Shown: positions 1 through 6,313 of the stretch, in pieces
Layout: each line of letters begins with the position of its first letter
Position numbering within the stretch: the stretch's first letter is position 1
Origin: Candidatus Thorarchaeota archaeon
Lineage (GTDB): Archaea; Asgardarchaeota; Thorarchaeia; Thorarchaeales; Thorarchaeaceae
Direction: 5' to 3'
DNA: 7,105 bases
Assembly: GCA_029856425.1 (NCBI GenBank)
Contig: JAHQWZ010000091.1
Location: forward strand, 1 to 7,105
Position numbers and translations under genes: made by a program
Notes under the pieces: generated by a model
The model's input: the letters and a program-made list of their open reading frames with translations, nothing else
Databases searched by the model: none
Told to the model about the DNA's origin: nothing

Positions 1-69
1 CTTCTCGTAGAATGCTTTGGCTCGATCAACATCGGCCACTGCCAACTCAAAATGACCTACTTGTCCCAT
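1..69 (-). CDS. VOC/glyoxalase-fold protein, N-terminal fragment
   Basis: Only the first 23 codons are present, reading from an ATG at 69 off the left edge. The peptide starts MGQVGHFELAVADVDRAKAF. The order is a first beta strand (VGHFELAV), then D-x-D/R-A-K-A-F-Y, which is the usual opening of the vicinal oxygen chelate (glyoxalase I / bleomycin resistance / dioxygenase) fold. There the strand supplies the first metal ligand and the helix begins at the D-x-x-R-A-x-x-F-Y segment. H6 sits where the first metal-binding His of many members lies. Members include isomerases, dioxygenases and antibiotic-binding proteins, and 23 residues cannot choose among them. A TATA-like element about 30 bases upstream suggests it has its own promoter rather than reading through from the surface-protein gene behind it. 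Confidence 0.8.
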   Translation of the reverse strand, partial: MGQVGHFELAVADVDRAKAFYEK

Positions 70-96
70 ATTAATCGACTAGAATGTTAACAATAG

Positions 97-118
97 TAAA
101 TATTAAGGTCTCGTTTCG
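97..118 (-). promoter_or_regulatory. candidate archaeal BRE/TATA promoter of the VOC gene
   Basis: Read on the minus strand, a purine-rich stretch (CGAAACGAGACC, 118-107) is followed by TTAATATTTA (106-97). This matches the order of a TFB recognition element and TATA box. The box begins 37 bases before the ATG at 69. With archaeal initiation about 25 bases downstream of the box centre, the leader would be only around 10 bases and no Shine-Dalgarno site is seen. An 8-base palindrome TGTTAACA (85-92) lies between box and start and could be an operator, though such short palindromes are common by chance. Confidence 0.4.
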
Positions 119-176
119 TATCAATTTCTCATCTGCTGGGTGCTGAGCGGCTTTAGAGGCATCTACGGATTCTAGA

Positions 177-2105
177 TTAAGAACGCCGTCTAAGTACAGC
201 CACAAAGACTATGATGACTCCAACAGCCCCCAAGCTAACAAGCGAAATCAACACGTAAGGCAGTTCAGGTGGCGGTGCGGTGGTTGTAGTAGTCGTCGTG
301 GGAATAGTGGTTTGAGTTGTTGGTGTCGTGGTCACAGGTTCAACTAGAGAGAATTCTGCATCAGATACATCCTCAGCAATTGCTGACTCATTGCACTTCG
401 CTACAACCTTGATTAAGTAATGTGACCCTCTTACCAAGCCAGTAGTATCCCAAGAGTACATAGTCATGGTCGTATTAGCAAAGATAAGGTGCCAATTGTC
501 ACCTCCATCTGGCGAATAGTAGATAGTTGCATTGACGATGTGACCATATGTACACTGGCTATATTGCCACTGAATGGAACATGATTCACTGATGAGCTCC
601 CCACCATTAGGATAGATAAGCGTCGGAGTAGATACTACATGGTGGCGAATCTCAAACTCGAAGGGTAGTTCTCGAAATGCTGATGTTCCAGTGCTACATG
701 TTGCTTCCACTCTCAATGTATAGTTCAAACTCTCTGGCACTTGAGTGATATCCCATAAGAAGTAGGTCTGGTCCAATTCGGTGGCGATTTCTATCCAGTC
801 AAATCCGCCATTGCTTGAGTAGTTGACTGAGTAAGTGATATAATGTCCAAATGTATCACTTGAAGGTCCCCATGTAACATTGATCTCTGTGTGATGTGAA
901 TAATCAGTCTGGGCTGGTGACACAATCATTGGTTTGGTAACTAGGTGAATCTTATCATTGGGAAATGCTCTGACACGGGGATGAGGATCTGTGCTAAGGG
1001 CAGCACCCATTATCCAGTAGGCTTCATCAACTATACCATCAATCGGATCGGCATCTGGCCAAGTCCAATCATCATAATAGTTGTAATCGATGGTGTTGCC
1101 TATTTCACTATCAGACACCTGTGCTTGTGTCTCAAACTCCTTATTATCAATGAAGTTGTTCCAAGTGACTGTAACATCTGTGGCTTCGATTGCCACAGCA
1201 CCCCATGCATTTGAATAAAATGTGTTATTGATTACAGCTGAATGGTCTCCGCTTATGCTGACCCCACATATGGGATTTCCAGCAATGATGTTCTCTATTA
1301 CACGCAGGTATTGAGTAATCATCCCATCAACTCCACGAAAACCGTTATCGTAGATGTAATTGCCTGTAACGTTGCAGTGATGACAGTTGCCAAACTCTAT
1401 CCCATCTATGTTATTGCTGTATACTCTGTTGTTCTCGATATCTATTGTATTTGCATCACGAAGATTCACACCATGATTTCCATTTCCAAATACAGTGTTC
1501 TCAGTAATGGAGCAGTTTACGCAGTAATCAAGTATGAGTCCTCTATCACCATTCTCCTTTACTGTGTTGTTCTTGATATCAGAGTGGTATACTGTGTTCC
1601 ATTCTAAACCATGAGCATCTGCGTCCATTAGTGTATTATTTTCCACAGAAAGGAGGTCGCAATAGCCGCTATATATGCAAGAACTTGCGCTCCCTTCAAT
1701 CGTGTTATTGACTATAGCGCCATGACTCACTTGCCAGAGATATATACCCCATAGACCTCCGCTAAGAATTGAGTCCCTGAATTCGAAATATGCATTGGTA
1801 TTACTAATATTGACCAGGATAGCCGTGTCAGACCCAGAGCTTATACTCAAATTCCGGATAACGTATGGACTACCAGACGAGCCATCGCCAGGCCATTTGT
1901 TTGCATTCGCTTGGTCTTCGAAGTCTTGGTCTCCTTCGATTGTAATTGGGGGGCTCACAGTATAGTCTGCAGGATTCATTACAAGTTCATTAATCGTTAA
2001 TAGCTCATCAGCAGGCCTCAAAGGCGCTAAGAAATAAGATGAGCTAACTGCAAGAATAGTAAGCATTACGATGGCGTATATAGAAGCCCCTACTCGATAT
2101 CTCAT
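177..2105 (-). CDS. membrane-anchored NosD-like beta-helix surface protein, two Ig-like repeats
   Basis: A 642-residue exported protein. I chose the ATG at 2105 because a strong Shine-Dalgarno site lies 6 bases upstream and the hydrophobic signal segment (about 7-27) follows at once. An in-frame GTG at 2162 would put 19 polar residues before it. In order: signal peptide; a G-S-P-Y-V-I-R-N-L lead-in near 78-85; nine coils of about 23 residues (106-313) with the x-I-x-N-N-T-V pattern of right-handed parallel beta-helices (NosD/PbH1 type); an Asp-rich closing motif at 340-376 (DYNYYDDW, DGIVD, DPHP); two Ig-like domains of about 100 residues (391-487, 488-588); a Thr-rich linker (591-609); and a membrane helix (about 615-637) ending RRRS. 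The body should lie outside the cell. Several beta-helix members bind or cleave polysaccharides, but no catalytic residues are recognisable, so the role (adhesion, glycan binding, surface layer) is open. It lies 130 bases downstream of its larger paralogue. Confidence 0.88.
   Translation of the reverse strand: MRYRVGASIYAIVMLTILAVSSSYFLAPLRPADELLTINELVMNPADYTVSPPITIEGDQDFEDQANANKWPGDGSSGSPYVIRNLSISSGSDTAILVNISNTNAYFEFRDSILSGGLWGIYLWQVSHGAIVNNTIEGSASSCIYSGYCDLLSVENNTLMDADAHGLEWNTVYHSDIKNNTVKENGDRGLILDYCVNCSITENTVFGNGNHGVNLRDANTIDIENNRVYSNNIDGIEFGNCHHCNVTGNYIYDNGFRGVDGMITQYLRVIENIIAGNPICGVSISGDHSAVINNTFYSNAWGAVAIEATDVTVTWNNFIDNKEFETQAQVSDSEIGNTIDYNYYDDWTWPDADPIDGIVDEAYWIMGAALSTDPHPRVRAFPNDKIHLVTKPMIVSPAQTDYSHHTEINVTWGPSSDTFGHYITYSVNYSSNGGFDWIEIATELDQTYFLWDITQVPESLNYTLRVEATCSTGTSAFRELPFEFEIRHHVVSTPTLIYPNGGELISESCSIQWQYSQCTYGHIVNATIYYSPDGGDNWHLIFANTTMTMYSWDTTGLVRGSHYLIKVVAKCNESAIAEDVSDAEFSLVEPVTTTPTTQTTIPTTTTTTTAPPPELPYVLISLVSLGAVGVIIVFVAVLRRRS
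342..935 (-). repeat. two Ig-like domain repeats in the smaller surface protein
   Basis: Two units of about 100 residues each. Shared landmarks are an entry Y/S-P strand (P-N-G-G-E in the second, degraded to S-P-A-Q-T in the first), W near residue 12-17, G-H followed by a strand ending Y-S, G-G-x-x-W, W-D-x-T, and a strand ending V-x-A-x-C. They align with the four units of the upstream paralogue. The pattern resembles the bacterial and archaeal PNGGE-type Ig/Fn3-like stalk domains; assignment to one family would need a profile search. Confidence 0.7.
1146..1790 (-). repeat. beta-helix coil repeats (23-residue period), smaller surface protein
   Basis: About nine consecutive coils, most exactly 23 residues, align on I/V-x-N-N-T-V at their start and G-I/V/L-x-x at position 14-16. 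The Asn stack is the internal Asn ladder of parallel beta-helices, so these N-N-T triplets need not be glycosylation sites although they fit the sequon. Coils 2, 4 and 6 carry Cys at position 20 (C149, C195, C241), and coils 4 and 6 also at position 23 (C198, C244). Confidence 0.8.
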
Positions 2106-2111
2106 GGCAAT

Positions 2112-2120
2112 CTCCCTTCC
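2112..2120 (-). promoter_or_regulatory. Shine-Dalgarno site deciding the 2105 start
   Basis: The minus strand reads GGAAGGGAG, then ATTGCC, then ATG at 2105. A purine-rich site complementary to the 16S tail with 6-base spacing supports this start over the in-frame GTG at 2162. Confidence 0.6.
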
Positions 2121-2235
2121 GGAATCACGAAGCAGTCCTTCGAATTGGCTTATGAAATACACTAAGCTGTATTTACATCATTCTACTGAATTGCCTTCCT
2201 GCAATCCTTACCTCAAGCAACAGGAAAGACTGAAT

Positions 2236-4719
2236 TCAGGATCCGCCTCCACCTGAAGGTGCTACCCCCTTCCGTTGTATGATTATGATAATTATAACAA
2301 CTACCACAACCCCAACACCACCAAAGGCTGCAATTAACATCATTGTACCATCAGGGGGAGGTTCGACTGTTGTTGTTCCAGTTGTAGTTGTTATTGTCGT
2401 CGTTGCTTCGTTTCCAATTGAGAAGGTTTGTGAAATGCATTCTGCTTCAAGGCTGTCAGAACAGCTGCAAGTCAGCTTTAGACTATATGTAGAACCATCA
2501 TTTACTGCAGTTGTATCCCAATTATAACTAGTTCCAGTAATCCCTGACTCTATCTCTATCCAGGTCGCACCATCAGTAGCGTAATAGAGGGAGTATGTAA
2601 CAACATGACCCCATGAGTCAATTGCAGCAGTCCAAGTGACTTCCGCTGTCCCAGTCAACATCGCTCCAGAAGTGGGGTAGGCTATATCCGGTGCTGAGAG
2701 AGTATGGGCTTGGAGTGTGAATGCACCATCTGAGATGTCTTCACTTAGTAATCCTTCAGAACATTCAGCAATTACTTTGATCAAGAAGTTAGATCCCTTG
2801 GGGATGATAGCTGTATCCCAGAGATAACTCGTGCCTGTTTCACCTGAAGAAAGTTCAATCCAATTTGAACCAGCATCGAAGGAGTATGAAATTGCATATG
2901 TCACCGAATGTGCATATGAGTCGGTTGCTTCAGTCCATAGTATCGTCAAAGAATCGTTGATGAGCTCGCCACCATTTGGATAGATGACAGTAGGAAGAGA
3001 GAGCACATGCTGTCCAATTGAGAACACGGCATCCGAGTTGTCCTCCATCAGCGTTCCTTCTGAGCACTCAGCGAGTACTTTGATCAGATAAGAATCTCCC
3101 TCACTAACAGTGCTTGTGTCCCATGCATAACTAGTTTCAGAATAATCAGTGACCAACTCATACCAGTAGAAACCTGCATCATCAGAATAGAAGACAGTGT
3201 AAGTCACATCATGCTGCCAAGAATCAATTGCTGGAGACCATAAGATGTCAATAGTCCCAGTAATGCTTTCCCCTCCATTCGGGTATGAAATGATAGGATT
3301 AGTCATTGTGTGTGCCTGAAGCGTAAAGGTTCCATCTGAGGTGTCCTCTGCTTCTAGGCCAGCAGAGCATCTTGCAACCACTTTCACGAGATACTCATCG
3401 CCCTTGGCTACTAGCTCAGTGTCCCAGACATAGGAGGTTTCAGTTGTGTTCTCAATCAATTCATACCAATCAGCACCATTATTCGGGGAATAATAGACGG
3501 TGAAGTTGATAGAATGTCCTTGACTGTCTTGAGAATCCTTCCACATGATTGTCGCAGTGTCATTGATCAGCTCGCCGCCATTCGGGAAAATGACTTCAGG
3601 AACACCAACAAAGTGGAATGGAATCTCGGTTGCAGTAGTAGTGAGCGGATGAGGGTCAGAAGGTGGATAGGGAGTGCCTGTTCCATCTAGAATGTATGGC
3701 AAATCAACAATTCCATCAGCAGGAGCCTCGTCCGGTGTAGTCCAATCATCCCAGAAGTTGTAGTCTATGATGTTATCTGTACCATTGTCCATTGCCTGTT
3801 TTCCATATGCCACATTGTTCTTGACAAACGAGTTGTGCATTATCGTATTGTTATGTGATGTCGAGTCCACTATCAGGCCATGGTATTTGCTCTGAAAGAC
3901 AGTGTTGTTGGTAATAGTATTGTTGAGTGCACCATTCACCAGTGAGATTCCAGTTAAGTTTGGATCTGCAAGACTCACATCGAAAATATAGTTGCCATTA
4001 ATTGTGGTATGCGTGGTTGCATTCACATAGATCGCATTATCACAACCATAGACTGTATTGTCGATGATCTCGCAATCAGCATTAGATCCACATTCGAATG
4101 CCCAGATTCCTGTTTCACAGTCATACACTGTATTATTCCACGCATAGGTGCGAGGACTATTGCGGAACCAGATGCCATTGAACTGATGATCATACACGAG
4201 ATTATTCTCAACAATAATATCTTGGGAATCCAGAATCCGAATTCCACTCTGATCAGATGCTAACACAGTGTTGTTGTGGATGTATATATCCTGGCATCCA
4301 TTTCTAAGAAAGATACAGTGACGGTTGTTCTTCATTGTACAATTCCTAATCTCACCATTTTGCACATTATATAGGAAAATACTCTCAAATTGCTCATTAA
4401 CTCCATCGAGGATGCAATTCTCAATAACGAAATAATCAGTTGTTCCCTCGATGTTAATAATCTCGCCTAAAGCGTTGCTCAAGACATAGTCCTTAATTAT
4501 CCATGGAGTGCCTGGCTGACCGTTTCCGCTTGATGCGTAGGTCGAAAAGTCTGCATTGCTCAAAATAGTAATGACTTCTGACAGAGAGAAGCCGGATTTA
4601 ACAGAGAATTGACTAGGATGCTCTCCATACAATGGAGAGACATATGCCATCTGTGCAAGTCCTAGAGCCATCAGAAGCACGAATAGTCCGCAGGCACCCA
4701 TCCTACGGTGTCTCAACAC
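2236..4719 (-). CDS. membrane-anchored NosD-like beta-helix surface protein, four Ig-like repeats
   Basis: About 827 residues, paralogue of the gene downstream. An in-frame GTG at 4728 overlaps a GGGGTG ribosome site, so I prefer the GTG at 4719, 6 bases after that site; an ATG at 4701 is a third option. Domains in order (approximate): basic N-terminus and signal helix (8-28); the lead-in G-Q-P-G-T-P-W-I-I near 67-75; eight or nine beta-helix coils of 22-29 residues (95-310) with N-N-T-V steps; the closing motif near 318-357 (IDYNFWDDW, DGIVD, DPHP), the archaeal version of the NosD N-x-W-x-D-x/D-G-I-x-D/P-Y signature; four tandem Ig-like domains (about 372-769); a Thr-rich linker with P-P-P; a very hydrophobic anchor (G-V-G then a run of Val and six Ile) followed by QRKG and the tail APSGGGGS. 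The chain should be mostly extracytoplasmic. No catalytic site is recognised; binding or adhesion is an inference from architecture. The fourth Ig unit has lost P-N-G-G-E. Confidence 0.87.
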   Translation of the reverse strand: MLRHRRMGACGLFVLLMALGLAQMAYVSPLYGEHPSQFSVKSGFSLSEVITILSNADFSTYASSGNGQPGTPWIIKDYVLSNALGEIINIEGTTDYFVIENCILDGVNEQFESIFLYNVQNGEIRNCTMKNNRHCIFLRNGCQDIYIHNNTVLASDQSGIRILDSQDIIVENNLVYDHQFNGIWFRNSPRTYAWNNTVYDCETGIWAFECGSNADCEIIDNTVYGCDNAIYVNATTHTTINGNYIFDVSLADPNLTGISLVNGALNNTITNNTVFQSKYHGLIVDSTSHNNTIMHNSFVKNNVAYGKQAMDNGTDNIIDYNFWDDWTTPDEAPADGIVDLPYILDGTGTPYPPSDPHPLTTTATEIPFHFVGVPEVIFPNGGELINDTATIMWKDSQDSQGHSINFTVYYSPNNGADWYELIENTTETSYVWDTELVAKGDEYLVKVVARCSAGLEAEDTSDGTFTLQAHTMTNPIISYPNGGESITGTIDILWSPAIDSWQHDVTYTVFYSDDAGFYWYELVTDYSETSYAWDTSTVSEGDSYLIKVLAECSEGTLMEDNSDAVFSIGQHVLSLPTVIYPNGGELINDSLTILWTEATDSYAHSVTYAISYSFDAGSNWIELSSGETGTSYLWDTAIIPKGSNFLIKVIAECSEGLLSEDISDGAFTLQAHTLSAPDIAYPTSGAMLTGTAEVTWTAAIDSWGHVVTYSLYYATDGATWIEIESGITGTSYNWDTTAVNDGSTYSLKLTCSCSDSLEAECISQTFSIGNEATTTITTTTGTTTVEPPPDGTMMLIAAFGGVGVVVVVIIIIIIQRKGVAPSGGGGS
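2410..3603 (-). repeat. four tandem Ig-like domain repeats in the larger surface protein
   Basis: Four units of about 100 codons (period near 300 bases). P-N-G-G-E falls near 3576, 3276 and 2971, and the degenerate P-T-S-G-A near 2669. Each unit has I/V-x-W near its start, D-S-x-x-H then a strand ending Y-S/A, A/G-x-x-W, T-S-Y-x-W-D-T, a strand ending V-A-x-C-S in units 1-3 (T-C-S-C-S in unit 4), and closing F-T-L-Q-A-H or F-S-I-G. DNA of units 1 and 3 is clearly similar around the P-N-G-G-E-L-I-N-D segment, which points to internal duplication. Such stalks usually hold a binding head away from the membrane. Confidence 0.8.
3785..4440 (-). repeat. beta-helix coil repeats, larger surface protein
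   Basis: Successive coils of about 23 residues with some of 22-29 carry I-x-N-N-T-V starts and G-I-x-F/L/V mid-positions. The longer coils contain loop insertions, for example the D-V-S-L-A-D-P segment around 3960-3985. Loops projecting from one side of a beta-helix are where ligand or enzyme sites usually form. Boundaries are approximate. Confidence 0.75.
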
Positions 4720-4725
4720 GAATAC

Positions 4726-4731
4726 CACCCC
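4726..4731 (-). promoter_or_regulatory. Shine-Dalgarno site for the larger surface protein
   Basis: The minus strand reads GGGGTG, then GTATTC, then GTG at 4719. The 6-base spacing equals that of the downstream paralogue. It favours the GTG at 4719 over the GTG at 4728, which lies inside the site itself. Confidence 0.45.
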
Positions 4732-4876
4732 AAGATGATTGCAGAACGAATCTAATAGGTTTTTTGAAAAACAGGTTTTTTGCTTTTTTTTATGAAGATT
4801 GATTTAATTTCGTAGCTTATTCAAGAATAGAGGATAGCTTTCGACAACAAGGGTTTGTTCTCTGTTCTACATTAAA
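4732..4876 (-). promoter_or_regulatory. AT-rich leader and probable promoter region of the larger surface-protein gene
   Basis: This gap separates the winged-helix gene from the surface-protein gene. It has a 10-base direct repeat AGGTTTTTTG (plus strand 4757-4766 and 4773-4782, 16 bases apart), an A5 run (4767-4771) and a T8 run (4784-4791). On the minus strand CGAAATTAAATC (4812-4801) and TTCATAAAAA are possible TATA-type elements, but neither is a good consensus and I cannot choose. The A/T runs could bend the DNA or bind a regulator. The T runs lie on the plus strand, so they would not act as a U-rich terminator for the minus-strand genes. Confidence 0.3.
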
Positions 4877-4910
4877 CCGGGAACACGAAAAATGGTCTTT
4901 AGCTTCCCGG
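4877..4910 (-). terminator. inverted repeat straddling the winged-helix gene stop codon
   Basis: On the minus strand CCGGGAA (4910-4904) and TTCCCGG (4883-4877) form a perfect 7-bp stem with a 20-base loop. The loop contains the TAA stop (4901-4899) and a T5 run. It is GC-rich in an AT-rich gap, so it may mark the transcript 3' end or slow decay. Archaeal termination needs only U-rich tracts, so the terminator role is an inference. Confidence 0.3.
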
Positions 4911-5279
4911 AGCTGTGCTGCCTTGAAGCCACTTGCGCAGTTTGTCCTCCTTCCGTTTAGCTTCTCGACTTCCCAATGCCAGGCGCATCTCATCTAATGG
5001 GAATTTCGGCGTGATACCTTCCTGTGAATCGCCATCAATGAGAACGCGTCGATAAGCTCGTTGCCCGTGTAGTGCCTCCTGTGTCAAGAACCCCTTAGCC
5101 ACCATCTCAGCAAGATGCTTCTTGAAGCCATCTATTGTAGTGAGAGAACGAAAAGAAGACAATTTCACGTATCTCTCGTACAGAGCGAGTTCGGTCGCGA
5201 TAATGGACCACCCAAACGATCGAATTATATCTAGCTCAACAGGACTAGGTTTCTCAGTCAGTCTTTCCTTATCAGGCAA
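4899..5279 (-). CDS. small probable winged-helix DNA-binding protein
   Basis: A 126-residue soluble protein with no signal or membrane segment. Residues 12-35 form a helix (VELDIIRSFGWSIIATELALY). Residues 47-62 (LTTIDGFKKHLAEMVAKG) look like a recognition helix leading into a G-F-L strand, a short turn (HGQRAY) and a basic strand R-R-V-L, the layout of a winged helix-turn-helix. The C-terminus (about 100-117) is highly charged (REAKRKEDKLRKW). I do not recognise a named family. The start is a TTG at 5279; a GGGGGT site lies 14 bases upstream, further than usual. The frame stays open upstream without an ATG, GTG or TTG that suits the site better, so the true start is uncertain. It is codirectional with the surface-protein genes and separated from them by 179 bases; a regulatory link is positional inference only. 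Confidence 0.65.
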   Translation of the reverse strand: MPDKERLTEKPSPVELDIIRSFGWSIIATELALYERYVKLSSFRSLTTIDGFKKHLAEMVAKGFLTQEALHGQRAYRRVLIDGDSQEGITPKFPLDEMRLALGSREAKRKEDKLRKWLQGSTAPGS

Positions 5280-5380
5280 CGTATAACAACGATACCCCCT
5301 AGTAGAATGCTCTCTTTCTTTTCTAATAAGATTAAGTAAATAGGCGAAGGAAGAATTGCGAAGTTTCGGTGGATGGCGCC

Positions 5381-6196
5381 CTACGCAAGAGCCGCCAGTA
5401 GCTTCTCCTTGTGCTCAGGTTTTACGCGAATGAATACTTCGTATGGCTCTGGATTGGTGTATCCAAGTTTCTGTGCCAATTTGACGGAAATTTGGGTCTG
5501 GGCATCCCAGTTTGGTGTCAAGCCATTATCTAGTGCGTACTCAAGCAAAGCTGCCCCAGCAGCTGTTGCAAGACCCTTCCTTCGATACTCAGGAGAATCG
5601 AAGGTATCTATCTCAATCTCAATTGCATTAGAATACGGAGTGTAAGTTGAAGCCATGCTGACCACCTTTTCGCCATGTTTGATGCAGAATCCAAAACCGT
5701 TCTCAATGAAATCGTCTGGTGTGCCGAAGAATTGAAGGATATGATAGCCCATCGCTGCATCAGCAAGATTGTCAAGTGACTCACGGTCGACCTTTTGAAG
5801 CATGAAACCCTCAGGTAAGGGCTCCTTTAGCTTTCGCAGATGCTTGAGATCAAGGGTTTCTTCAGACAGCCGGGTCCGTGGCATGGCATAAAGCTCCTCT
5901 CCCCACAGGGATCTAACAAGATTCTCCCAATCCTTGTCTGCGACATTCAGAACCCGCATGTGAGGAAATTGCTCTATTATATACCTAGCCGCCTCTGATT
6001 TGCTATCCCCGGCTACAGCATTTAAAATGCTGAATAACCACCATGCAACCTTTAGGTCATCAAGCGAATCGACATATATTGTTCCGCGTTGGTGGTCGAT
6101 GGAACCGGAAATGATCGCACTCATTTTGAGTGAATTAAAGAGAGCTTTTGCCAATGTCCTATCTGGATTAGCCCATTCGATTATAGGAGATGTCAT
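5381..6196 (-). CDS. GNAT-family N-acetyltransferase (GNAT_acetyltran, PF12746-like)
   Basis: 271 residues from an ATG at 6196; no convincing Shine-Dalgarno site precedes it. The C-terminal half is a GNAT fold: G-F-G-F-C-I-K-H-G-E-K-V-V-S (167-180) is strand-turn-strand, E-I-E-I-D-T (193-198) is strand 4, and R-R-K-G-L-A (205-210) is the R/Q-x-x-G-x-G/A loop that grips the acetyl-CoA pyrophosphate. It is followed by a helix (A-A-G-A-A-L-L-E-Y-A) and N-W-D-A (229-232) with S-x-x-L-A-x-K-L-G-Y (237-246), the closing segment of the family. W-D-A followed by S-x-x-L-A-x-K-L-G-Y and the long N-terminal region (1-125) are typical of the PF12746 group, whose substrates are mostly unknown. The reaction would be acetyl transfer from acetyl-CoA to an amine in the cytoplasm; the acceptor cannot be read from sequence. 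No frameshift or missing core motif is seen. Confidence 0.87.
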   Translation of the reverse strand: MTSPIIEWANPDRTLAKALFNSLKMSAIISGSIDHQRGTIYVDSLDDLKVAWWLFSILNAVAGDSKSEAARYIIEQFPHMRVLNVADKDWENLVRSLWGEELYAMPRTRLSEETLDLKHLRKLKEPLPEGFMLQKVDRESLDNLADAAMGYHILQFFGTPDDFIENGFGFCIKHGEKVVSMASTYTPYSNAIEIEIDTFDSPEYRRKGLATAAGAALLEYALDNGLTPNWDAQTQISVKLAQKLGYTNPEPYEVFIRVKPEHKEKLLAALA

Positions 6197-6293
6197 ATTC
6201 AGTCATTAAGATTCTCTGGTAGACCTAATGAATGGTCCCATTGATGTAAGAAGAGAATGGGGATATTCAATGCAGCATCACCATGAAATCAAT

Positions 6294-6311
6294 GAGGGTC
6301 TGCAGACTCTC
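6294..6311. repeat. 18-base near-perfect palindrome
   Basis: GAGGGTCTGCAGACTCTC: the central 10 bases GTCTGCAGAC are a perfect palindrome, flanked by GAG/CTC with one G-T in between. Dyads of this size between divergent genes are often operators for dimeric regulators. Confidence 0.55.
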
Positions 6312-6313
6312 AC

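Noticed and set aside
283..345. Short triplet-like repeat (GTNGTN runs), considered as a microsatellite or CRISPR-like array
   Set aside because: It encodes the Thr-rich linker; there are no spacers and no constant repeat length.
2106..2162. 19-residue N-terminal extension of the smaller surface protein from a GTG at 2162
   Set aside because: The ATG at 2105 has a strong Shine-Dalgarno site at correct spacing and places the signal peptide at the N-terminus.
4023..4263. Open frames on both strands inside the larger beta-helix region
   Set aside because: They overlap a clear repetitive coding region; repeated N-N-T codons create shadow frames.
4760..4791. T runs considered as a transcription terminator
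   Set aside because: The T runs are on the plus strand while both flanking genes read on the minus strand; no plus-strand gene ends here.
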